Assembly: GCF_014596725.1 (NCBI RefSeq)
Contig: NZ_JACVEG010000002.1
Span: 620,001-684,000 of the forward strand
Length of the DNA stretch: 64,000 bases
Origin: Vibrio sp. Y2-5
GTDB lineage: Bacteria; Pseudomonadota; Gammaproteobacteria; Enterobacterales; Vibrionaceae
Direction: 5' to 3'
Part shown: piece after piece, positions 45,656 through 53,033 of the stretch
Layout: every line of letters begins with the position of its first letter
How positions within the stretch are numbered: position 1 is the stretch's first letter
Translations under genes and position numbers: made by a program
The notes under the pieces: model-generated
Told to the model about the DNA's origin: nothing
Databases searched by the model: none
The model's input: the letters and a program-made list of their open reading frames with translations, nothing else

Positions 45656-47215
45656 ATGAAAAACTCAAAATTGTTCTCAAAAGCGCAGAACTTAGGGAAA
45701 GCATTTATGCTTCCTATTGCTGTTCTGCCCGCCGCAGGTCTCCTTCTAGGGATTGGCGGTGTATTTTCGAATCCACATACAATTGAAATGTATCCATTAT
45801 TGGATATCCAATTTCTTCAGTCACTGTTTGTACTAATGAGAAGCGCAGGTTCAATAGTATTTGGTAATTTGTCACTGTTGTTCTGTGTAGGTGTTGCGGT
45901 TGGCCTAGCAAAATCAGATAAAGGAACTGCTGGTTTAGCCGCGGTATTAGCATATTTGATCATGAACGTGACAATAAATGCAATGCTAAGTATTACGGGG
46001 ACACTAGCTGCATCCCACCTAAAAGAAGCAGGGCAAGCTGTAGTGCTAGGTACTCAGACTTTACAAACCGGAGTTTTAGGCGGAATTTTATGCGGTATAT
46101 TAGTAGCAGTACTTCATGGTAAGTATTACAAAATTGAACTGCATTCTTTGCTAGCATTTTTTAGCGGCTCACGTTTTGTTCCCATTGTCGCTTCTTTTGC
46201 ATCTATTTTCCTAGGCGTGTTTTTATACTTTTTTTGGCCATTTTTTCAGCAAGGAATTTCAGGTTTAGGGGCGTTAGTTGAGACTACAGGTTATGCGGGT
46301 ACCTTTGCATTTGGCGCAATCCTTAAAACATTGCTTCCTTTAGGTCTTCACCATATCTTTTACATGCCATTTTGGTTCACGAGCGTTGGTGGTGAAGCGG
46401 TTGTTAATGGTGAATTGGTTCAAGGCACGCAGAACATCTTCTTTGCTCAGTTAGCGGATCCAAATACGGTTAAATACACTGAAGGTGTGTCCCGATTCAT
46501 GTCAGGCCGATTTGCTGACTTTATGTTTGGTATGCCTGGTGCTGCCCTAGCTATGTACCATTGCGCTAAACCTGAAAATCGTAAGAAAGTTGCAGGTATT
46601 TTATTATCTGGTGCATTAACTTCTTTCATTACAGGCATCACTGAACCATTAGAATTCATCTTCCTTTTCACTGCACCACTGCTATATGTATTCCATGTTA
46701 TAGGCGTTGGTCTGGCGTTTATGCTTTGTCACATGCTTGATATTACTGTAGGTATGACATTCTCTGGTGGCGCAATAGACTTTACTTTGTTCGGCATTAT
46801 GCAAGGCAATGATAAGACCAACTATCTATTGATGTTCCCCGTAGGTGCCTTCATGTTCGCATACTACTACTTTGTATTTAGAACATTAATTACATGGAAA
46901 GATCTTAATACTCCAGGACGCAGAGATGATGCAGAAGATGAAACTCCTGAAGGCAATAGCTCAGTGAGTGGCGATGAAAAGTTAAAAGGTATTATTCAAG
47001 CATTTGGTGGTAAAGATAACATTCTAGATTTGGATTGTTGTGCAACACGACTACGTGTCAACGTAAAAGACGTTAGCCTTGTGCAGGATGATAAGTTTAA
47101 AACCTATGGCGCGTTGGCGACAGTAATCCAAGATAACGGCATTCAAGTTATCTTTGGACCGCAGGTTACAGTAATTAAAAACCAACTTGATGAATATATG
47201 GTTCAGGGCGCGTAA
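45656..47215 (+). CDS. PTS sugar transporter EIICB (glucose/GlcNAc/maltose superfamily)
   Basis: A 519-residue permease. The EIIC domain (1-410) has AFMLPIAVLPAAGLLLGIGG, ITGITEPLEFIFLFTAPLLY (glucose-family signature) and about 10 hydrophobic segments. The EIIB domain (about 440-519) has the phospho-Cys motif LDLDCCATRLRVNVKD; Cys462 is the expected phosphocysteine. There is no EIIA domain, so a shared EIIA-Glc (Crr) is needed. It imports and phosphorylates a sugar. Co-transcription with a cytoplasmic sulfatase and maturase suggests the sugar carries a sulfate group. Confidence 0.9.
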   Translation: MKNSKLFSKAQNLGKAFMLPIAVLPAAGLLLGIGGVFSNPHTIEMYPLLDIQFLQSLFVLMRSAGSIVFGNLSLLFCVGVAVGLAKSDKGTAGLAAVLAYLIMNVTINAMLSITGTLAASHLKEAGQAVVLGTQTLQTGVLGGILCGILVAVLHGKYYKIELHSLLAFFSGSRFVPIVASFASIFLGVFLYFFWPFFQQGISGLGALVETTGYAGTFAFGAILKTLLPLGLHHIFYMPFWFTSVGGEAVVNGELVQGTQNIFFAQLADPNTVKYTEGVSRFMSGRFADFMFGMPGAALAMYHCAKPENRKKVAGILLSGALTSFITGITEPLEFIFLFTAPLLYVFHVIGVGLAFMLCHMLDITVGMTFSGGAIDFTLFGIMQGNDKTNYLLMFPVGAFMFAYYYFVFRTLITWKDLNTPGRRDDAEDETPEGNSSVSGDEKLKGIIQAFGGKDNILDLDCCATRLRVNVKDVSLVQDDKFKTYGALATVIQDNGIQVIFGPQVTVIKNQLDEYMVQGA

Positions 47216-47218
47216 CGA

Positions 47219-47250
47219 GAAGGATGGTGCATATTGCGCCATCCTTTTCA
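47219..47250 (+). terminator. Intercistronic hairpin after the PTS gene
   Basis: AAGGATGG / CCATCCTT with inner GC pairs, followed by TTCA rather than a long T run. It could lower expression of downstream genes relative to the permease. Confidence 0.55.
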
Positions 47251-47272
47251 TTGAGATGTGAAAGGGTAAAAA

Positions 47273-49036
47273 ATGAAAGCTGTTGTATTAATGTTTGATA
47301 CGTTAACTCGTCATCATCTATCAACATATGGTGGTGATGCAATTACACCGAATTTTGAGCGTTTAGCGAATAAAACTGTTCAATTTGATAAGTTTTTCGT
47401 TGGTAGCATGCCCTGTATGCCGGCAAGAAGAGATATGCATACTGGCCGATACAATTTTCTTCACCGTAGCTGGGGACCTATCGAACCTTTTGATTTCTCA
47501 ATGCCTGAGTATTTATCGAAAAATAAAATTCACACTCATTTAGTTACTGACCACAAGCATTACTGGCGAGACGGTGGGGCAACTTATCATACTCGTTATA
47601 CAACTTTTGAGTTTGTTCGAGGTCAGGAAGGTGATGCTTGGAAAGGCCATGTTGAAAAGCCGGATGTTGCCTATGATGCGGAAGGTCAGGAGCAACAAGT
47701 TGTCGTAGAACGACGTAAGAAACGCATAGCTCAGGACATGATTAACCGTGAGTATATGAAGACCGAGTTAGAGCATACCCTTAGTAGGACAATAGAAGGG
47801 GGATTATCCTTTATTCGGACCAACTTGAATCAAGATAATTGGTTCTTACAGCTTGAGTGTTTTGACCCTCATGAACCTTTCTTTGTACCGGAAAAATATC
47901 TGCAGATGTATGGATGTACTCAATCAGACTTTAATGGTTGGATGTACTACAACGCTAATACTGACTCTGTAGAGAAACAGAAACTAATTAAAAAATTCTA
48001 CAAAGCACTATTAACAATGTGTGATGACTACCTTGGTAAAGTCTTGGATGTCTTTGATGAGCACAATCTTTGGGACGATACCATGCTAATGGTATGCACT
48101 GATCACGGCTTCTTGTTGGGAGAGCACGATTGGTGGGGTAAAAACATCATGCCTTTGTACGAAGAAGTAGCACACACACCATTTTTCTATTGGGATCCAC
48201 GTCTGAAGTTGCAAGGTACGAAAACGGACTTCTTAGGTCAGTTAATTGATATCCCTGCTACTTTACTGGATTTCTTTGGTCATGAAGTTCCCCCACATAT
48301 GCATGGCCGTTCTTTTTATACTGCTTTACGTAATAACCAGCCAATTCGATCACATGCATTATATGGTTATTATGGAGCTCACCTTAATATTACTGATGGT
48401 CAATATGTCTATATGCGTTCTCCCAAAGAACGCAAAAATACTCAGTATGAGTACACTTTGATGCCGACCGCGATTGACAGTCGATTTACGACTGAACAAT
48501 TAAAAGGGGCAAGTTTGAGTGAAGGGTTCGCTTTTACAGACTATACGCCGGTACTAAAGGTCCCAACTACGGTTAACTACACCAATTCCTATCGATTTGG
48601 TGACAAGCTATTTGATATTAATTTAGACCCTTATCAAGTGAATCCCTTAGATAACGATGAGATAGAGTTATTGTTACTTGAGAAGATCAAGCTCATGTTG
48701 ACTGAGAATGAGGCTCCTGAGGAGTTGTATAAACGCTATGCATTAGAAAGTATTACGCCTTACACCGTTCGTGAGGAAAAAGCGCAATTTGAACGATACC
48801 AATTATCTGCTTATCAGAATTATACTTTGAGTCATCATTGCGTTGCTGAAGGTTTAGAAGTCCTAGGGCACATTACGGGTAGCCCGGAGAAGGATAAGGC
48901 AAACTTATTAGCGTTAGTGAATGAAAATGAACAAATCACACCAGAATGTGTTTACGGTCTGGCGAGAATTTTGTATCAGGGTGAGTCGCTTAAAAAGGCG
49001 ATCTATCAGTTAAATCTAGCGATGAGATATGATTAA
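47273..49036 (+). CDS. Cytoplasmic Cys-type sulfatase / phosphonate monoester hydrolase family
   Basis: A 587-residue sulfatase without signal peptide, starting MKAVVLMFDTLTRHHLSTYG. The activation motif is C48-M-P-A-R52 in SMPCMPARRDMHTGRY, so Cys48 becomes formylglycine. Metal-site and active-site motifs include the MFDT start, CFDPHEPFF, LMVCTDHGFLLGEHDWWGK. The FDT start resembles phosphonate monoester hydrolases. It probably removes sulfate from the sugar-phosphate delivered by the adjacent PTS. Its stop overlaps the next start by one base. A C-terminal helical part (about 480-587) has a TPR-like look. Confidence 0.88.
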   Translation: MKAVVLMFDTLTRHHLSTYGGDAITPNFERLANKTVQFDKFFVGSMPCMPARRDMHTGRYNFLHRSWGPIEPFDFSMPEYLSKNKIHTHLVTDHKHYWRDGGATYHTRYTTFEFVRGQEGDAWKGHVEKPDVAYDAEGQEQQVVVERRKKRIAQDMINREYMKTELEHTLSRTIEGGLSFIRTNLNQDNWFLQLECFDPHEPFFVPEKYLQMYGCTQSDFNGWMYYNANTDSVEKQKLIKKFYKALLTMCDDYLGKVLDVFDEHNLWDDTMLMVCTDHGFLLGEHDWWGKNIMPLYEEVAHTPFFYWDPRLKLQGTKTDFLGQLIDIPATLLDFFGHEVPPHMHGRSFYTALRNNQPIRSHALYGYYGAHLNITDGQYVYMRSPKERKNTQYEYTLMPTAIDSRFTTEQLKGASLSEGFAFTDYTPVLKVPTTVNYTNSYRFGDKLFDINLDPYQVNPLDNDEIELLLLEKIKLMLTENEAPEELYKRYALESITPYTVREEKAQFERYQLSAYQNYTLSHHCVAEGLEVLGHITGSPEKDKANLLALVNENEQITPECVYGLARILYQGESLKKAIYQLNLAMRYD

Positions 49037-49878
49037 TGTCAACGACTTACTGCATAGAAAATGAGTATTTACGTGTAAATATTAGTCAGCTAGGTGCTGA
49101 GATCGTGTCTATCTGGTCTAAAACTCGAGCTGAGGAACTCTTGTGGCAAGGGGAAGAGTGGCAAGGTCGAGCTCCCATTCTGTTTCCAATCGTTGGTAAC
49201 CTCCCTAAGGGGCAATATAAAGCAAAAGGTCAAACCTATGAATTGCCCAGACATGGATTTGCGCGTAGTTCACTGTTTGAATTACGCGATTCGTGTCCAC
49301 ATAGTTTGACTTTAGGTTTACAGGATAGTGAACAAAGTCTGTTCAATTATCCGTATTCATTTGATTTATCAGTTACTTACCATTTGGAAGAAAAGACGGT
49401 TAATGTCTCTTTTAGTGTTGCTAATTATAAGGAAAATGAACTGATATTTTCGCTTGGTTTTCATCCCGCATTTTCAGCCAGCGATGATTTGGATTTGATA
49501 TTTGAAGATTCACCCAAAAGTTATTGTTATGGAAATCAAGGGTTTGTTGACTTTTCATCCCAACCTCAGATAGACATGAGTACATCTCTTCCATTATCAA
49601 AAGTAGATTTTTCCCGTGGTGCTATTTATATGCGCAACACTAAGTCTCAGCAAATAACTCTTAAAGATGGAACAAGAAAATTAGGTATAGCACTGCCAGA
49701 CGTACCTTATGTTGTAGTCTGGAAAAATCCTGGTAGCGAATTTATTTGCATCGAACCTTGCTTTGGTATTACCTCACCATCAGATGATGACGTTTTATCA
49801 TTGAGCGACAAACCCGGTGTTGTAAGGCTCGAATTCGGAGAAAATTTCACTACGATGAGTCAAATTAAGGTGATGTAG
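49036..49878 (+). CDS. Aldose 1-epimerase family protein (LacX-like mutarotase)
   Basis: A 280-residue galactose-mutarotase-like protein. Motifs: LWQGEEWQGRAPILFPIVG (about 36-54), ELPRHGFARSS (about 72-82, HGF catalytic-type His), LGFHPAFSASDDLDL (second His, about 141-155) and the C-terminal IEPCFGITSP with the catalytic Glu region. It interconverts anomers of a free or phosphorylated aldose. It is translationally coupled to the sulfatase gene (TAATG overlap), so it acts on the sulfatase product or substrate in the cytoplasm. Confidence 0.88.
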   Translation: MSTTYCIENEYLRVNISQLGAEIVSIWSKTRAEELLWQGEEWQGRAPILFPIVGNLPKGQYKAKGQTYELPRHGFARSSLFELRDSCPHSLTLGLQDSEQSLFNYPYSFDLSVTYHLEEKTVNVSFSVANYKENELIFSLGFHPAFSASDDLDLIFEDSPKSYCYGNQGFVDFSSQPQIDMSTSLPLSKVDFSRGAIYMRNTKSQQITLKDGTRKLGIALPDVPYVVVWKNPGSEFICIEPCFGITSPSDDDVLSLSDKPGVVRLEFGENFTTMSQIKVM

Positions 49879-49888
49879 TAAACGCTAC
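49875..49888. promoter_or_regulatory. Palindromic operator upstream of rpiR gene
   Basis: GTAGTAAACGCTAC, overlapping the epimerase stop codon, matches the PTS-promoter palindrome GTAGCAAGTGCTAC at both half-sites except one base, and is followed by ATTTG. It is 47 bases before the rpiR start. Confidence 0.6.
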
Positions 49889-49935
49889 ATTTGTTGTGGT
49901 AGGATAGTCGCATTGTAACTTAATGATATTTATTT

Positions 49936-50784
49936 ATGCCTCCATCTCCTTTATTACTGCAACTAAAAAATGCTCGATTTTCAATGACTAAAGCCGAGTC
50001 TCTTATTGTGGACAAAATCATAGAAAATCCAAGCTATTTTGTCAGGGCGTCGGCTCGTGAGTTTTCTTCATCAACCGGTGTAAGTGATGCTTCTGTTATT
50101 CGTTTTTGTCAGAAATACAGTTCATTGGGTTATCAAGAGTTTAAAGATCAGTTACACAAAGAATTAATAATGTCTACTCAGGGAGAGAAACAGGCTATTT
50201 CTCCGGATATTTATGTAGAAGATGACTTAGAGAGCACTATAGATAAAGTGGAATCAATCATTAACTATAGCGTTCGCGATACAAAAGCTTTATTGGCAAC
50301 CGAAGCCTTACAAAAAGCGGTTGTTGCAATAGAAAAAGCGAATCGTTTGTTCTTTATTGGGCTTGGTGGTTCTGGTTTATCTGCTATTGAAGCTGGTTAT
50401 AAGTTCAACCGTATTGGCTTTGACGCAAATAGCTTTAATGAAAAGCATACAATGTATTACAAAATTCAGTACACCAAACCTGATGACTTGGTTGTTGTGA
50501 TCTCTCACTCCGGAGAAAGTGAAGATCTAGTAAAAGCGGCAGAAACAGTTCAGCAGAACGGCGCTACTATTGTCGCTATTACGCAAAGTAGTAACTCTAC
50601 TATTGGTAAACTTGCCCATATCGTTATCCAAAATAGTTCGCAGGGCGAGCTTTACCAAGGGGATTCAATAGGTACACGTATTTCTCAAATGTATCTACTT
50701 GATATTTTATATACTGAAGCACTAAAACATTGTTTTGAAAACGTTAAGTTTTCCAAAATTAATATCAGGAGTAAGATTAATTAA
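49936..50784 (+). CDS. RpiR/MurR-family transcriptional regulator (HTH + SIS)
   Basis: A 282-residue sugar-phosphate-responsive regulator. Residues 1-77 are the HTH_6 domain (MTKAESLIVDKIIENPSYFV; STGVSDASVIRFCQKYSSLG). Residues 110-250 are a SIS domain (RLFFIGLGGSGLSAIEAGYK; LVVVISHSGESEDLVKAAET), which binds phosphorylated sugars. Its position inside the PTS-sulfatase operon and the shared palindromes suggest it senses the imported sugar phosphate and controls both its own promoter and the PTS promoter. Confidence 0.92.
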   Translation: MPPSPLLLQLKNARFSMTKAESLIVDKIIENPSYFVRASAREFSSSTGVSDASVIRFCQKYSSLGYQEFKDQLHKELIMSTQGEKQAISPDIYVEDDLESTIDKVESIINYSVRDTKALLATEALQKAVVAIEKANRLFFIGLGGSGLSAIEAGYKFNRIGFDANSFNEKHTMYYKIQYTKPDDLVVVISHSGESEDLVKAAETVQQNGATIVAITQSSNSTIGKLAHIVIQNSSQGELYQGDSIGTRISQMYLLDILYTEALKHCFENVKFSKINIRSKIN

Positions 50785-50786
50785 TT

Positions 50787-51131
50787 ATGAGTTGGAAGAA
50801 AAATGGTATTGACCCAGATTATCGTTTCTCATTAGCCAATGAGAGAACCTATCTTGCCTGGATTCGTACTGCGATTGCTATCTTAGCTGGCGCCATTGCC
50901 ATTGACCAATTGTCATTAGATATAGCGACACCCGAGTTAAGGATTGCATTATCCGTTATCTTGTGTGGTTTTTCGGCGGTTATTGCTGGGTGGGCGTATT
51001 CAAGATGGGCTCATAATGAACGAGCGATGCGTAGTGAACTACCCCTTGATTACCCATGGATAATGAAAGTAGTCAGTGTCATTTTTGGCTTAATTTCCCT
51101 AATCTTAATGTTATTCATTGTCGTGGGTTAG
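50787..51131 (+). CDS. DUF202 membrane protein (YidH-like)
   Basis: A 114-residue DUF202 protein with the family start RFSLANERTYLAWIRTAIAI (residues 12-31; NERT-LAWIRT signature) and three hydrophobic segments at about 24-41, 53-71 and 92-112. Homologues include E. coli YidH, of unknown function. It starts 3 bases after the rpiR stop and is followed closely by a second DUF202 gene, as in yidH-yidG. In E. coli these genes sit next to the sulfatase yidJ, which supports a real link between DUF202 pairs and sulfatases. Confidence 0.9.
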   Translation: MSWKKNGIDPDYRFSLANERTYLAWIRTAIAILAGAIAIDQLSLDIATPELRIALSVILCGFSAVIAGWAYSRWAHNERAMRSELPLDYPWIMKVVSVIFGLISLILMLFIVVG

Positions 51132-51136
51132 TGATT

Positions 51137-51460
51137 ATGGAAAAGCCTGGCTTGCAATACGAACGAACGCTACTGTCATGGTGGCGAACGTTGCTATCAA
51201 TGATAGTTATTGTTGCTGCGATCGGGCGTATTGGCTTACTGTCGTCCAACTCTATACTCGTAATTACCGCCGCCTTACTGCTTTCTAGTTCAATATTGCT
51301 CAGCCTATTCACCACAATAGATTTAAGCCGGAATATTAAAGGAATACCATCACTAGTATATGGACCTTTTATTATTCAAAAGAGATGTCTTAGTGGGGTC
51401 TTAGTATTTGCGGCATTATTTTATGCAGTCACGATCTGCTTACGCTTATTATCGAATTAA
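51137..51460 (+). CDS. DUF202 membrane protein (YidG-like)
   Basis: A 107-residue protein starting MEKPGLQYERTLLSWWRTLL with the ERT-LxWxRT signature shifted as in YidG. The ATG at 51137 lies 5 bases after the previous stop; a GTG at 51131 overlaps that stop and is an alternative. Hydrophobic segments at about 18-33, 39-58 and 85-104. It probably forms a hetero-complex with the preceding YidH-like protein in the inner membrane. Function unknown. Confidence 0.87.
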   Translation: MEKPGLQYERTLLSWWRTLLSMIVIVAAIGRIGLLSSNSILVITAALLLSSSILLSLFTTIDLSRNIKGIPSLVYGPFIIQKRCLSGVLVFAALFYAVTICLRLLSN

Positions 51461-51473
51461 GTTTGAGGTACTA

Positions 51474-52787
51474 ATGCAAACCGTTAATCAATGCCATGTT
51501 ATGAGTAAGCCAAGTAGCTCCAAGTGTAATTTGGACTGCAGTTACTGTTTTTATCTGGAAAAAGAAAAATTATATCCAGACCAAAGCCAGTGGAAGATGA
51601 CTGAAGAGACGTTAGATCTTTACGTAAAACAGTATATCGAAGCACAACATGGAGCAGAGGTTCAATTCGTTTGGCAAGGTGGTGAACCAACATTAATGGG
51701 TATTGGCTTTTATAAGAAAGTCATTGAGCTTTGTAATAAATATAGTGCTGGAAAAAGGATCACTCATTCATTTCAGACAAACGGTATTTTGCTAAATGAT
51801 GAATGGTGTGAGTTCTTTGCTGAACATCAGTTTTTAATTGGTTTATCTATTGATGGTCCAAAGACTCTCCATGATCATTACAGGCTGAACCGTGCACAAA
51901 GAGGCTCCTTTGATAAGGTTCTGGCAGCCGCAGAGCTATTGCAAAAACACAAAGTAGATTTTACTACTTTGACTGTAGTCAGTGATGCGAACGCAGATTG
52001 TGCTCTGGAGGTGTACCAGTTTTTAAAACGGATGGGTTCTACCTATATGCAATTCATTCCGCTAGTTGAGCGTGAAATGGAAGGCGTTTCTGAAGATGGA
52101 TTAAGTTTTGTATCTCCGGAAGTCAAAGAAGCTCGCGTGACTTCCTGGTCGGTTTTGCCACTAAAATATGGGCGATTCTTAACCACCATTTTTGATGAGT
52201 GGGTGAAAAAGGATGTTGGTAAAGTTTTCGTTCAAACTTTTGATAATACGATCTCTTCTTGGTGTGGCGAACAACCTGGTATTTGTATTTTTTCCGAGAC
52301 TTGCGGACACGCGTTTGCGTTGGAGGCGAATGGCGATTTATACAATTGTGACCATTTTGTGTATCCCGAGCATAAACTGGGAAACATCCACGACATATCA
52401 ATAGATGAAATGAATAATAGCGTTCAAGCTATTGAATTTGGTTTGGATAAGAAATCATTACTAACGCCAGATTGCAAAAATTGTGAGTTTCTGTTCGCCT
52501 GTAATGGTGGGTGTCCAAAGCATCGATTTAATGTTTCCCCATCTGGTTTTCCTCAACATAATTACTTCTGCCAAGGATATAAGCATTATTTTCGTCATGT
52601 TACTGAGACTATGGGGCAAATCCGAGAGTTGATTTTTAATCGCCACCCAGTAAACGATATAATGATTTTAAAAAGTCTTCAGGATTCTAATTCAGAACGT
52701 CTGGTACAAAAGGTCGAGCGTAACAGTCCTTGTCCATGTCGCAGTGGTAAAAAATACAAAAAATGCTGTGGGAATGGGTTGCTGTGA
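51474..52787 (+). CDS. Anaerobic sulfatase-maturating enzyme with SEC-C tail
   Basis: A 437-residue radical SAM enzyme. The ATG at 51474, behind a GAGG site, is chosen; an upstream in-frame ATG lies inside the yidG-like gene. CX3CX2C is SKCNLDCSYCFYLEKE (about 16-31), GGEPTLMGIGFYKKV follows, and SPASM cysteines lie in CIFSETCGHA, DLYNCDHFVYP and CKNCEFLFACNGGCPKHRF. The C-terminal 22 residues form a SEC-C zinc motif (CPCRSGKKYKKCCG). It should convert Cys48 of the sulfatase encoded in the same operon. Confidence 0.94.
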   Translation: MQTVNQCHVMSKPSSSKCNLDCSYCFYLEKEKLYPDQSQWKMTEETLDLYVKQYIEAQHGAEVQFVWQGGEPTLMGIGFYKKVIELCNKYSAGKRITHSFQTNGILLNDEWCEFFAEHQFLIGLSIDGPKTLHDHYRLNRAQRGSFDKVLAAAELLQKHKVDFTTLTVVSDANADCALEVYQFLKRMGSTYMQFIPLVEREMEGVSEDGLSFVSPEVKEARVTSWSVLPLKYGRFLTTIFDEWVKKDVGKVFVQTFDNTISSWCGEQPGICIFSETCGHAFALEANGDLYNCDHFVYPEHKLGNIHDISIDEMNNSVQAIEFGLDKKSLLTPDCKNCEFLFACNGGCPKHRFNVSPSGFPQHNYFCQGYKHYFRHVTETMGQIRELIFNRHPVNDIMILKSLQDSNSERLVQKVERNSPCPCRSGKKYKKCCGNGLL

Positions 52788-52990
52788 GTTGAACCAAAAA
52801 TATTGAAAACACATCTAAGTAAGTTTTGTCCAGAGGTTTGCTGATGGGGCGTGTAACACAGAAATGAGCCCCAACGAACTGACCACCTAGCCAGTACAGC
52901 AGTAGACCAAATTAATCTAATCTGTACTTTGGGTGCTTATACAGAACCTTTCCCTAGTTCTACCCCGAAACTCTCTATCGATTCATTGAA

Positions 52991-53020
52991 AGGTGGCGTT
53001 ATTGTAAACGCCACACTTTT
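52991..53020. terminator. Stem-loop between convergent maturase and ileS2 genes
   Basis: GTGGCGTT-ATTGTA-AACGCCAC is an 8-bp perfect stem with short T (CTTTT) and A tracts nearby. It lies 14 bases past the ileS2 stop and can serve as its terminator; it is far from the maturase stop. Confidence 0.6.
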
Positions 53021-53033
53021 CCGGTTGTAGACG

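Noticed and set aside
45230..52922. ACCAAATTGATCTAATG and ACCAAATTAATCTAATC flanking the PTS operon as transposon ends
   Set aside because: The match is short, both are in the same orientation, and no transposase or target duplication was seen.
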